Below are positions 36,713-45,781 of a stretch of 64,000 nucleotides of DNA, piece by piece (the stretch's first letter is position 1; every line of letters begins with the position of its first letter). The DNA comes from Candidatus Hydrogenedentota bacterium (GTDB taxonomy: Bacteria > Hydrogenedentota > Hydrogenedentia > Hydrogenedentales > JAEUWI01): positions 132,235 to 196,234 of the forward strand of contig JAHBVV010000006.1 in NCBI GenBank assembly GCA_019637335.1. Direction: 5' to 3'. A model generated the notes under the pieces. It was not told the origin of the DNA, did no database searches, and saw nothing but the letters and a program-made list of their open reading frames with translations. A program made the translations under genes and the position numbers.

Positions 36713-37078
36713 TCAGCCCGCCGACATCGAAGCCCCGCCCTTCGGGTCCGCGCCAAACCGGTTCGATCCCGGCGTCCCGTCCAGGCAATAGAATATCAGC
36801 AGGACGATCGCCCCGATGAACGGAATAAATCCGATCAACAGCCACCAGCCACTCCGGTCCGTGTCGTGCAGACGGCGCATCGACACCGCAATGTTCGGAA
36901 GCAGCGTGCCCAGGTAATACAGAGTCGTCAATATGCCGGTCAGGCCCACAATCCCTTCAATGATGGACAGCACGACGACCACAATGACCGTAAACAGCAC
37001 ATACATCCAGAATTCCGTGCGGTGGGCCCGCCCGCTGAAGCCCGTGTAGTTCTTCAATCCATCCAGATACCAGTTCAT
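36713..37078 (-). CDS. DUF805 membrane protein
   Basis: The product is 121 residues: NYTGFSGRAHRTEFWMYVLF at the N-terminus, then SMRRLHDTDRSGWWLLIGFIPFIG, the two DUF805 signatures, with three or four membrane helices. The family (YhaH type) has no defined activity. It is divergent from the glycosidase-like gene at 37277, with 198 bp between. Confidence 0.93.
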   Translation of the reverse strand: MNWYLDGLKNYTGFSGRAHRTEFWMYVLFTVIVVVVLSIIEGIVGLTGILTTLYYLGTLLPNIAVSMRRLHDTDRSGWWLLIGFIPFIGAIVLLIFYCLDGTPGSNRFGADPKGGASMSAG

Positions 37079-37276
37079 GACTTTTCCTTTCCTCGTTCCC
37101 TGCGGTTGGTTTCCGGCCGCGGCCGGGATAGCCGCGCGCCCGAAGTGGAGGACGCGGCCCGGGGCCGCTATACTCCATGGTTCGCACGCTGGCTACAGTA
37201 GGTAAACCTGCGCACCCGTTGCAACTGTTTCACCGCGGCCCACGCCGCCCAACGCCCTTATTCGGAGGATTGCCCC

Positions 37277-39469
37277 ATGACCCGCCGCTCCATCTGGCGC
37301 TACACGCTGCCGGCGTTCGTCTGCCTGGCGCCCCTCTGCTCGGTTCCCGCGCAGGAAGCCAGTGTACACGTCGATCCCGTCACCCGCTACTTCCACATCG
37401 CCTACCCCGTCCCGGAAAACGCGCCCGAAACCATTGAGGTCGCCTGTACCGTCGCTCCCGCCAACGCCGAGGAGTGGCGGCCTGCCCGCGTCATGCCCCT
37501 GATCTCCGACACGGCCCTCGGCCTCCTTCCCGGCGCCGAGTGGACGTCCTGGGCCGACGCTGGAATCGTGACCGAAAGGCGGGCCGCGGGCCTCCAGCGC
37601 ACCGTAGTTTTCAACCCCTACCCACAGGCGGAGCACGCGGGCAAGGTCGACGCGACATTCCGCATCGAAATCCGCCACCCCGGCGGGGAGACACTCGCCA
37701 CCCACACCATCCCCCTTCGCGCGGACAATACCGATGTATTCACCATCGAGGACTGGTCCCAGGTTTTCCAGGCAGGCCAGATACAGCCCGAGGGCGGCGA
37801 CGCCCCCCAGAAGTGGCAATGGCGCACGGGCTGGGACGGCGCACTCGGCTTTTCTCGCGGTGACAGCCTCCACGGCGACGCCGGCAAGACCCTCCCGCTC
37901 CCCCAGCTCTCCTACCCGCTCAACCTCTCGGGCTGGTACGCCGTCCATGTCCACGCCCCCGGCGCCATACGCCTGCGCTTCACGGGCGACGAACGCGACG
38001 ACCTCCTGAGCACGCGCCGCGGCGAGGAAGTGTTCTGGCGCTGGGCCCGGCTGGACCGCCAGAACCTCGTGCTCCAGCAGCCCCACAATTACCAGGGCTA
38101 CACCCCCGCCACCATCGACTACGTGCGCTTCGTCCCCCTCTCCGACGATCAGCGCGCCGCCCTCGACGCCCCCTTTACCGCCCCGCGCGACAAGTTCATC
38201 GCCGGCTACTGGGAGCCCTACTCCTGGGCCTTCTCCGACAACGTCCAGCACCCGCTCTGGCACCGCGAATACCTCACCGCATTCGCCGAAGCCCGCATCG
38301 ATCTCGTCGACATGCAGATTGGCCGTTTCGGCATGAAAGTCGTTTACGAATCGCGCCTCGCCGAGAACCTCTACCACTCCACCATCGGCGATCCCATCGG
38401 CGAGGTCGCCCAGCCCCTCACCGACAACGTCGGGCGGATGCAGCAGTTCACCAACACGCTCGAAAACTCGCTGCGCCCCGAGAAGGACCTCGGGCTCTGG
38501 CTCCACGCGAATTTCGGTGCGAGCAACTGCTATCCCGGCACGCCCCTCCAGGGACAGTTCTCCAAGGACCACCCGGAATGGATGCGCGGCGCGACCCTGC
38601 GATTTGAAGTGCCCGAAGTCCGCGAACACGCCCTGGGCCTCTACCGCGAAGCCCTCGAAATCGGCGCGCGCGGCGTCTCCATCGACTTCTGCCGCTACCC
38701 CGGCACGATCGATGTCCCCGAGACGGCAAACCTCTTCCTGAAGGCGCTGCGCGCGCTGGCGGATGAGTTCAGCGCGAAACGAGGCGCATCCGTGCCCATC
38801 CTCGTGCGTTTTCCCGCGCATGGCGTGGACCGCGGCGAGAACTTCGACTACGCCGCCTGGGCGCGCGAGGGCTGGGTGGACTACCTCTGCCCGAGCAACA
38901 TCCAGGGCCGCCACAACCATTTCGACATCGCGCCCTACCAGGATGCCGTCGCGGGAACCAGGACCACGCTCCTCCCCGCCACCGACGGCCTCGCCTGGGG
39001 CAATCCCCTGCCGGGACCCTTCCTCTGGCGCGCGAAACAGCTCTACGACGCCGGCGCCCCGGGCATGTATGTCTACCAGGCCGACAGCCGCGTCCTCGGC
39101 ACGCCGGTCGAGCGGCGCACGATGCGGATGCTTGGCAGCAGCGCCGCCGTCAACGCCTGGTGGGAAGAAGACACCCGGCTGCGTACCGCGCGAAGCAAAG
39201 GCATCTACGCCACCACCAACATGCAGGTCGAAGGCTGGCACGGCTGGCAGCGCCTCCGCGTCTGGCTGGAGGGCATCCCCTTCGGCGCGGTGGAGTATTA
39301 TCTGGACGGTAAACTCGTGGATACCGACAACGGCCCGCCCTACCTCCTCGGCAACGAAGACCGCGCCAGCGACGGCATCATCCCCCCGGGCGAGCACACA
39401 CTCACGATCCGCGCACAGGACGGCGGCGGCTGGCTCGAACAGACCTTCACCATCCTCGGCGCGGGCTGA
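37277..39469 (+). CDS. Secreted glycosidase-like TIM-barrel protein
   Basis: The product is 730 residues with a signal peptide (TLPAFVCLAPLCSVPA). Residues about 100-300 are beta-rich. A central barrel-like segment (HPEWMRGATLRFEVPEVREH, GARGVSIDFCRYPG) has the Asp pattern of glycosidase-like families such as GHL10/DUF4015. The last ~80 residues (VWLEGIPFGAVEYYLDGKLV, GEHTLTIRAQDGGG) form an Ig-like domain. Substrate is unknown; a role in exopolysaccharide processing is plausible. It is followed by a 95-bp tandem repeat array. Confidence 0.65.
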   Translation: MTRRSIWRYTLPAFVCLAPLCSVPAQEASVHVDPVTRYFHIAYPVPENAPETIEVACTVAPANAEEWRPARVMPLISDTALGLLPGAEWTSWADAGIVTERRAAGLQRTVVFNPYPQAEHAGKVDATFRIEIRHPGGETLATHTIPLRADNTDVFTIEDWSQVFQAGQIQPEGGDAPQKWQWRTGWDGALGFSRGDSLHGDAGKTLPLPQLSYPLNLSGWYAVHVHAPGAIRLRFTGDERDDLLSTRRGEEVFWRWARLDRQNLVLQQPHNYQGYTPATIDYVRFVPLSDDQRAALDAPFTAPRDKFIAGYWEPYSWAFSDNVQHPLWHREYLTAFAEARIDLVDMQIGRFGMKVVYESRLAENLYHSTIGDPIGEVAQPLTDNVGRMQQFTNTLENSLRPEKDLGLWLHANFGASNCYPGTPLQGQFSKDHPEWMRGATLRFEVPEVREHALGLYREALEIGARGVSIDFCRYPGTIDVPETANLFLKALRALADEFSAKRGASVPILVRFPAHGVDRGENFDYAAWAREGWVDYLCPSNIQGRHNHFDIAPYQDAVAGTRTTLLPATDGLAWGNPLPGPFLWRAKQLYDAGAPGMYVYQADSRVLGTPVERRTMRMLGSSAAVNAWWEEDTRLRTARSKGIYATTNMQVEGWHGWQRLRVWLEGIPFGAVEYYLDGKLVDTDNGPPYLLGNEDRASDGIIPPGEHTLTIRAQDGGGWLEQTFTILGAG

Positions 39470-39517
39470 AGCAGCCCTCGCATGAAAGGATCCGTGTAGC
39501 CATCGAAAGCAACCATG

Positions 39518-39832
39518 GATCGCGGACATTTCCGCCACGACGGACCCTCGGCCTGTCCGCGGCAAATGTAGGATAGCCGTCCCGGCTGTCCAAAGCGCCG
39601 AAGGGCGCAAAGGATCGCGGACATTTCCGCCACGGCGGACCTTCGACGTGTCCGCGGCAAATGTAGGATAGCCGTCCCGGCTGTCCAAAGCGCCGAAAGG
39701 CGCAGCAGGATCGCGGACATTTCCGCCACGGCGGACCTTCGACGTGTCCGCGGCAAATGTAGGATAGCCGTCCCGGCTGTCCAAAGCGCCGAAGGGCGCA
39801 GCAGGATCGCGGACATTCATGTCCGCGGCAAC
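39518..39832. repeat. Tandem ~95-bp repeat array (four starts)
   Basis: Units begin at 39518, 39613, 39709 and 39804, with periods 95, 96 and 95. Each full unit has GATCGCGGACATTTCCGCCACG, then TGTCCGCGGCAAATGTAGGATAGCC and GTCCCGGCTGTCCAAAGCGCC. The last unit is truncated to the plain palindrome GATCGCGGACATTCATGTCCGCGGC. This explains a spurious long antisense frame across the region. Confidence 0.93.
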
Positions 39833-40124
39833 GTGTGCCTAAATACTTCTCGTGAACGTTGCTCTCGCGAAGCAGCCCCGGCCCTCGTCGTGCAATCATG
39901 CGCCGCCGCAGGGATTGCTTTCGCCGGACGTGCCACTTCTCACGACACACGGCGCCGAAGGCGCAATTCATACCAGCCTGGGCCAACGGCCCAGGTTTGC
40001 CGGCCGGGATTCCCAAAAGGGCTGAAGGCCCGACTCATAATCAACTCAGATCAAAGCCAGACCCATCAGAGGGACTCAGACATTCCTGTCTGAGATACCT
40101 GCCATACACAACCACCACCTCCCC
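39833..40124. repeat. Gene-free spacer with palindrome
   Basis: No gene is seen. The perfect palindrome-type element CTCAGACATTCCTGTCTGAG is at 40075-40094. It shares the ACATTCCTGT centre with the GCGG-armed elements elsewhere but has different arms. Confidence 0.75.
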
Positions 40125-42455
40125 CTATTCACCCATCCCGAACAACGCAATCCCATACCCCGGAACACGAATCTCCCGCCCACCCTCAACGGCCAGCGTA
40201 ACCGCCTCCGGATTGTAATTCAACGCCGCGATCCGCCCGCTCTCCAGCACGCTGAAAAAAACCTGCTCGGGCCGCTCGACCGCCAGAAGCGCGCGTTCCT
40301 TCGCGGACAACGCATCGCTCTCCACCAACGCACCGCGAACGAAGTCCGCGTAGAGCGATTCCGGCTCCATGTCCCCGCGAAAACGGTAAAACGCGCCCTG
40401 GCCCGTCTCGCCCCCGCTCCACCCCTGGAAGATCTCGGCGGATCCCGACAAGCCCGTCAGGTTTCCGCGCGGAAACGCGGGATAGATCACTGTGCCGCCC
40501 GCCTTTACCCACGCGTCGATCTTCGCGAGCGTTGCGTCGGGCATCACCGTGCCCCAGACGAACACCAGGACGCGATACCGATCCAGAAAGCCCTCGTCAA
40601 TGAGGCGCTCGTCGAGGTAGTCCACCTCGGTCACCCGCCGCACCGCGGCCGCGCGCGGGTTGAAGCCCCACGCGTAGAGGTACCGGAAGGCGCTGTCCTC
40701 CAGCTGGTTCACGGTCTCCGGATAGAACACCGCGACGCTGGTCTGCCCCATGGCGCGCTCGTCGAGCAGCGGCGCGTATTCCAGCCACTGGTCGATTGCG
40801 TAGGTGTCGTTCATGATGTTCTGCTGGTAGGTGAAGAAATGCTCCCCACCCGTCACGAGTGTGCCGAAGACCCTTCCCGCCACCCCACGCGCCGTGTGTG
40901 AACTGGCCGGTTCATAGCCCAGCGGCACGCCATAGTGCTTCGCCGCCGTCACCGCGAGCCGCGTGGCATAGAAGTTCTGCTCGAAGCTGTCCGTCTCGTT
41001 GGTCAGGCGAATCCCCCCATTTATCAGGGTCATGCTCTTCGTCTGCGCCGTGTAGTCCGTCCCCGATTCGCGGAAGCCCCAGCCGCCCGCCGACTGGTAG
41101 ATCGGCGTGTTGGGCATCGCTTTCCGCGCTTCCAGCGCCCACCACTCGCACCAGTCCGTCATGAGATCCGTGTACCAGGCCGTGAAATCGATCCGCTCCG
41201 CCGGCAGGAGCATCTGCTCGGGCAGGCGCGGCGCGATCGCGTCGAAGGACGCGTGGTCCGTCCCCCACGCGGCGTTCAGCGCGGCCACATCGGCATAGCG
41301 ATCGGCCAGATAGCGCCGATAGTCCGCCTGGGCGTGCGCATCGCCGGCCCACCAGCCGAGGTGGATATGCATATCGGCCCCGTCCACGCCCCAGTTGCCG
41401 CCGGCCGGATATTGCGACTCGCCGTAGTTGCCGCTGGGACCAAGCCGCACGCCCTGGAGCACGCCCATTGGCTCGTAATGCCGCCCGAAGGCCTCCAGCA
41501 CGCGCGTCACGTGGCGGCGGTGGGGTTCGTAGCAGATACTCTGCACCGGATTCGAAAGCCCGTGCTCCAGGCACACCATGCCCACGTTCTCGTCGCTCTC
41601 GAGAAACCATTCCGGCAGCGCGTAGGCCGATCCCACAATCAGCAGCGGGAACCACTTCAGGTCGTATTCCGCCAGCTTCGCGACGATCGCGTCGTAGAAG
41701 GAGAAATCGAACTCCCCTTCCGCCCGGGGCTCGACCCGCTTCCAGGAGACATAACTCTCCACCGCGTTGAAGCCCAGCACCCGCGCGAGCGGCGCCAGCT
41801 CATTCAAGGCCGCCAGCGAGCTGTCAAGCGCCTCTATCCCCCCGCGCACATCCACCCCTGCCGAACAGACCAGGTCCATCGGGCGCTCCAGCGTCACCAT
41901 CGGCTTCACGTCGCACGGCACGGACGCCGACTTCGCCGCCCACGCACCGTCCGCCTGCGGCGGCAGAATCCGGACGCCGGTCAGATGTCGCATCCCGGTG
42001 AGTTGCAGGCTCCAGGCGTCGGTCTCGGGAAGCGCCGCGCGATCGAAGGAAAACCACGCTGTCCGCGCCGCGCCCGTGTTCAGCCGCGTATAGGAAACGC
42101 TCCGGTTCGCGCCGCGCCAGCCCCCGCCGGTCTCGCGCTTGACGGCGGCCCCGATCAGGCCCGCGCCCACGTCCAGGTGCGCCACCTCCAGCACGAAGGA
42201 CGGCCAATCCGCTGGAATGTCAGCGCGCCCGTGAAACGCTAACGGTTGAACGCTATAGGGATCGCGATCCGGAGGCGGACTGACGCTCCACGCGCCGTTC
42301 CGCTGCGCGATCTCGAAATCCGGCGTCGTGCAAACGAAACCGGCCACGCCGCCATCGGACGCGATGGACACGACATCCACCGCCCCTTCGGTCGCGGCGG
42401 CGGATGCAATCAGTATCGTTGCCAGAATCAGCGACATTGTCTTGAATTCGTTCAT
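40125..42455 (-). CDS. Secreted GH42/GH14-like glycoside hydrolase
   Basis: The product is 776 residues from the ATG at 42455, which overlaps the previous stop (ATGA). It has a signal peptide (MSLILATILIASAAA). The catalytic TIM barrel (about 210-560) contains LGFNAVESYVSWKRVEPRAE. GVRLGPSGNYGESQYP, with a candidate acid/base Glu, resembles GH42 and the GH14 GPxGELRYP signature. FHFTYQQ-like FFTYQQNIMND, trimer and C-terminal beta domains follow. The probable substrate is a beta-galactoside or related oligosaccharide. It is the last gene of a five-gene run. Confidence 0.75.
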   Translation of the reverse strand: MNEFKTMSLILATILIASAAATEGAVDVVSIASDGGVAGFVCTTPDFEIAQRNGAWSVSPPPDRDPYSVQPLAFHGRADIPADWPSFVLEVAHLDVGAGLIGAAVKRETGGGWRGANRSVSYTRLNTGAARTAWFSFDRAALPETDAWSLQLTGMRHLTGVRILPPQADGAWAAKSASVPCDVKPMVTLERPMDLVCSAGVDVRGGIEALDSSLAALNELAPLARVLGFNAVESYVSWKRVEPRAEGEFDFSFYDAIVAKLAEYDLKWFPLLIVGSAYALPEWFLESDENVGMVCLEHGLSNPVQSICYEPHRRHVTRVLEAFGRHYEPMGVLQGVRLGPSGNYGESQYPAGGNWGVDGADMHIHLGWWAGDAHAQADYRRYLADRYADVAALNAAWGTDHASFDAIAPRLPEQMLLPAERIDFTAWYTDLMTDWCEWWALEARKAMPNTPIYQSAGGWGFRESGTDYTAQTKSMTLINGGIRLTNETDSFEQNFYATRLAVTAAKHYGVPLGYEPASSHTARGVAGRVFGTLVTGGEHFFTYQQNIMNDTYAIDQWLEYAPLLDERAMGQTSVAVFYPETVNQLEDSAFRYLYAWGFNPRAAAVRRVTEVDYLDERLIDEGFLDRYRVLVFVWGTVMPDATLAKIDAWVKAGGTVIYPAFPRGNLTGLSGSAEIFQGWSGGETGQGAFYRFRGDMEPESLYADFVRGALVESDALSAKERALLAVERPEQVFFSVLESGRIAALNYNPEAVTLAVEGGREIRVPGYGIALFGMGE

Positions 42456-44275
42456 CGCGCCACCCACCACCGCGAGCGCGCGGGCATTGTCCGTTCGATG
42501 ACATGCCCCGAAGCCTCGATCGCTCCGCCCGTGAAACCGTCGCGCAGGGAACCCGCCGGCAATCCCGACACATCGAGCCGTACGGTTGCCGGGGTATTGT
42601 TGTAGTTCTGAATAAACCAGCCAGACTCGCCCAGCGGCTGGATGGTCACCCGGGTTGGCGCCAATACGAGCCGCTCGCCCCCGCCGCCGAAGCGGTCCCG
42701 CAATACCGACGCCCAGGCCTCGGGAAGGTCCAGCAAGCCCAGGTTTCGCGGGGACAGCAACACCTCGTTTACTGCGTCGAAGTCTTCCTGCGTGAACATG
42801 TGGAGGTTCAGGACCAGCAGGCGCCCGCTGCCCACGTGGTGCTCCGTCAGGAAGGGTACGGGCGTATCGCCGTCGAGCGCCTCCAGCAGGACCTCGGCCG
42901 CCTGCGGCGCGATACGCCCGCCCACATCCAGGCCGCGCGGCACGTGGACCGCCGCGCCATCCACCAGAACGGACTCCGTGCGCAGGTGGGCCACGGCGGG
43001 CGCCTCCGCCAGCCCGGCGAGCTTCGCCAGGCGATCACCCTCGACCGCGTTCGCGAGCAATCCAGTCGTGACAATCACCGTCTTTCCCCCGTGCAGGGCC
43101 GCCTCGATATGGTTTGCGATCTCCGGGTCCCGTGCGCCGTACGCGGGCGCGAAGATGCGCTTCGACGCGTGGGGGAATTCCGAAACCGGCACAACCGGAA
43201 TACCGAGCATCCCGATGAAGTCCATGATATACATGTCGCTGACCGGGTCGCTGTTGGGCGGCTTGTAGCCCGCCACCCCGGTCACCGGCGCCGCCCGCAC
43301 CGCCTCCGCCAGGGCCCGCAGTCCCGCCAGATCCTGACGCAGGAGCTCGTGGCCCGGGTGCGAATCCGCCAGGGCCGCGTAGCTGAACAGCACGATATCG
43401 CGCGCCCCCGCCAGCACCGTCTGCCACGCCTGCTCCACAAAGTCGGGCCCATCGCAATCCCCATGATCGAACCAGGCCGCCTCCAACTTGCCGCCGGAGA
43501 GCGAATCAATCCAGCGGTAGTTCACAAAGCCCTCATACGGCTGCGTGAAGCCGAAGCGCTGCGTGTACTGCCCGCGCGTCTCCGTGCCCACCCAGACCGC
43601 GTCGTAGAGTTGGGGATGCCGCTCCACGTCGTATCCGAAGACGTGGTAACGGTCGTAGGATTGCGGGAACTTGAGGATCATCCGGATGTCCGGGTTCTCT
43701 TCCTTCGCCGCGTCGATGAAAATGCGCTGCGAGATTGCGGTCGTGAGGTCCCGGCGGTACTCCGGCCAGTCCCGACCGCGCCGCGCCGCATCCGAAATCG
43801 CGCTGCGATCGCCGGACAGCAGAAAGTCGTCCACCACGTAAGCATCGAAGACGCGCGCCGCCGCGCGCATGGCCGCCTCCAGATCAGCCTGGGTTTTCGG
43901 GTGCTCGAAATTAAGCCAGGCCAGGCCCTCGTTCGCCGCGACGCCCCAGTTCTCACCCGGGACCGTCGCAATCCCGCCCATCACCTCGAACCCTTCGCCC
44001 TCAAAAAAGTCCCGGAGCGTCCGAAGATCGGCTTCGGCCACCGCCTGATCCCCCCGGTTCGTCTCCACGATTACGCGCTCCACCGACAGATCCCGAAGGA
44101 TCCCAAGAGCCCGTTGCTGTTGCTCCGGATCGAGCAGCCGCTGCGCATCGTGCGCGGTGCAGTAGGCCGAAAGCCGCAAGGGAGACGCCCCCGCGTTCAG
44201 TACTGCCGCAAGCCCAAGTAAACACAACCATCCGAGCGCCGCACGCAGCGGTCGCCGGAAACGAAAAACAATCAC
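42452..44275 (-). CDS. Secreted protein of unknown function, barrel-like
   Basis: The product is 607 residues with a signal peptide (LGWLCLLGLAAVLNAGASP). The N-terminal 300 residues look like a TIM barrel (VERVIVETNRGD, FDAYVVDDFLLSG, MILKFPQSYDRYHVFG). The VDDF and AWFDHGDCDGPDF acidic segments could be catalytic. The later part is beta-rich, ending WFIQNYNNTPATVRLDVSG. I do not recognise the family. It is tied to the GH42-like gene by a four-base stop/start overlap, suggesting both act on the same extracellular glycan. Confidence 0.7.
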   Translation of the reverse strand: MIVFRFRRPLRAALGWLCLLGLAAVLNAGASPLRLSAYCTAHDAQRLLDPEQQQRALGILRDLSVERVIVETNRGDQAVAEADLRTLRDFFEGEGFEVMGGIATVPGENWGVAANEGLAWLNFEHPKTQADLEAAMRAAARVFDAYVVDDFLLSGDRSAISDAARRGRDWPEYRRDLTTAISQRIFIDAAKEENPDIRMILKFPQSYDRYHVFGYDVERHPQLYDAVWVGTETRGQYTQRFGFTQPYEGFVNYRWIDSLSGGKLEAAWFDHGDCDGPDFVEQAWQTVLAGARDIVLFSYAALADSHPGHELLRQDLAGLRALAEAVRAAPVTGVAGYKPPNSDPVSDMYIMDFIGMLGIPVVPVSEFPHASKRIFAPAYGARDPEIANHIEAALHGGKTVIVTTGLLANAVEGDRLAKLAGLAEAPAVAHLRTESVLVDGAAVHVPRGLDVGGRIAPQAAEVLLEALDGDTPVPFLTEHHVGSGRLLVLNLHMFTQEDFDAVNEVLLSPRNLGLLDLPEAWASVLRDRFGGGGERLVLAPTRVTIQPLGESGWFIQNYNNTPATVRLDVSGLPAGSLRDGFTGGAIEASGHVIERTMPARSRWWVAR

Positions 44276-44339
44276 AATACACCAGCTTTCTATGGATCGA
44301 ATGGGCGCCCGGGCCGGGCAATGGCCGGCGGCGCCCCCC

Positions 44340-44510
44340 CTACTTCTTCGGTTGGTAATCCGGACACTTCACGGCGTTCGGGCGCTGGGGCCGCGTGCAC
44401 AGCGTGCCGTAGTCCAGGTGGCAGTTGTCGCACAGGAACTCCGTGGGGCACCGGACGCGCAGCCACCACTGCCGCAGCCGGTCCAGAGGGCTGTACTTTT
44501 TCGGCTTCAT
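44340..44510 (-). CDS. Small Cys-rich protein with CxxC motifs (56 aa)
   Basis: A 56-codon frame starts at ATG 44510, overlapping the regulator stop (ATGA), and ends at TAG 44340. The product MKPKKYSPLDRLRQWWLRVR, then CPTEFLCDNCHLDYGTLC and KCPDYQPKK, has five Cys and probably binds zinc or iron-sulfur. Function is unknown. The preserved overlap is good evidence it is translated. Confidence 0.7.
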   Translation of the reverse strand: MKPKKYSPLDRLRQWWLRVRCPTEFLCDNCHLDYGTLCTRPQRPNAVKCPDYQPKK

Positions 44511-45781
44511 TGCTTTCCAAACCGTTCTCGGTATGCCGCGGGCGACATGCCCTCGACCTTCCGAAACAGTCTAGCAAAGTTACTCGGGTCGCTTATACCC
44601 ACCCGGCGGCCCACGTCGGCGATGCCGAGTTTTGTCTCGCGGAGCAGCGGCTTCGACCGCTCCACCCGCAGCCGGCCCACGTAGCCGGAAAAGCTCATGC
44701 CGAACTTGCGTTTCAGGCGATGGCTGATCGCCGAGGGGGTCTGCCCCAGTTTCGCCGCAACTTCCTCCAGCGTGATCCCGGCTACGAGCCGATCGCGCAC
44801 GAGCTCGAACAGCTCCGGGTAGTCCGGAAGGCGCGTTTCCACCGCCCCGCGCGCATCGCCGCGCCGCAGCCAGCCAAAAAGATCCAGCGCCGCGTCCGCC
44901 AGGCCGCCGTCGGTTTCCGCCCGCGCCACCGCCGCCGAAAAATCCGGGTACGCCTCCCACGCCGATGCCGTGGGGAGTCCGGCGCGCGCCACCGCCTCCA
45001 GCGCGGCGGAGGCCAGCGCGGAAACCCGCGCGCGGCGCGCATCCAGGGCGGCGCGGCCCCGGCCAGGCGTTTCGGCGATCGCGCCCATCAGCAGGGCGCG
45101 CGCATCCCGCCGGCTTCCCGCCGCCAGCGCCGCCGCAATGGCCGCGGCGGTCTCGGATTCCCGGTCCGGCCTCTCCCGCCGCGCGGCGCCCGAGCGCGCC
45201 GCCTTCCCGCTGTCTTTTTCGGGTGCGGTGGGCTCCGGCACGGGCAGCGCCGCCTCCGGCTCATTCGCATTCCACTTCGCCCAGGCCGCCCGCAGGCTAT
45301 CGAGCGTCCATTCCGCGATGGCGGGAACCGACGCCGACGGGGGGCGGTGAATATCGTCCAGCGCAAACGGAAGCGCATCGACCGGGGCCTCCAGAAGGGA
45401 CGCCAGGCCCGCGCGCACGTCGTCTTCCAGCGAGCGCTGCTCTTCCATGGGACAGTAGGGGCCGAGCGTGAGCATATAGCCCTCGCCGGGAATCAGCGGT
45501 ACGGACACGCACGCGAAGCCCATGTGGCACACAAAGGGCATCGGCCGATCCTGCCGCTGCGCCAGCGACGCCGCCGTGGTCCGCGAAAGCCGGCACGCGC
45601 GCGCGCCGCCCGCCTCCTCGTGCACATGACGGCAGGCCGCGCACTGCCCCCAGCCGTACAGCCGCGGGCCTTCCTGGTTCCGCTGCACGTAGTGCACGCT
45701 CGCGGGGGTCCCCGCCGCCGCCGCCGCGCGCGCCAGCGCCGCCATCACCTCCCCGGAGCGCAGGAAGGCCAGCGCGCTCAT
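44507..45781 (-). CDS. AraC-family regulator with PocR ligand-binding domain
   Basis: The product is 424 residues. The N-terminal PocR-type domain has CAACRHVHEEAGGARAC and PFVCHMGFACVSVPLIPGEG. The middle is Ala/Arg/Glu-rich and low complexity. The C-terminal AraC helix-turn-helix pair is ITLEEVAAKLGQTPSAISHRLKRKFG followed by LGIADVGRRVGISDPSNFARLFRKV with EGMSPAAYRERF. It probably senses a small sugar-like metabolite and regulates the downstream secreted enzymes. It overlaps both neighbours by four bases. Confidence 0.93.
   Translation of the reverse strand: MSALAFLRSGEVMAALARAAAAAGTPASVHYVQRNQEGPRLYGWGQCAACRHVHEEAGGARACRLSRTTAASLAQRQDRPMPFVCHMGFACVSVPLIPGEGYMLTLGPYCPMEEQRSLEDDVRAGLASLLEAPVDALPFALDDIHRPPSASVPAIAEWTLDSLRAAWAKWNANEPEAALPVPEPTAPEKDSGKAARSGAARRERPDRESETAAAIAAALAAGSRRDARALLMGAIAETPGRGRAALDARRARVSALASAALEAVARAGLPTASAWEAYPDFSAAVARAETDGGLADAALDLFGWLRRGDARGAVETRLPDYPELFELVRDRLVAGITLEEVAAKLGQTPSAISHRLKRKFGMSFSGYVGRLRVERSKPLLRETKLGIADVGRRVGISDPSNFARLFRKVEGMSPAAYRERFGKQ

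Noticed and set aside
37193-39820. Long antisense frame (875 codons) over the glycosidase-like gene and repeat array
   Set aside because: Its amino end is only translated tandem repeat and its body is antisense to a gene with a signal peptide and recognisable domains.
39518-39832. Possible CRISPR array
   Set aside because: Units are about 95 bp and identical throughout, with no unique spacers and no cas genes nearby.
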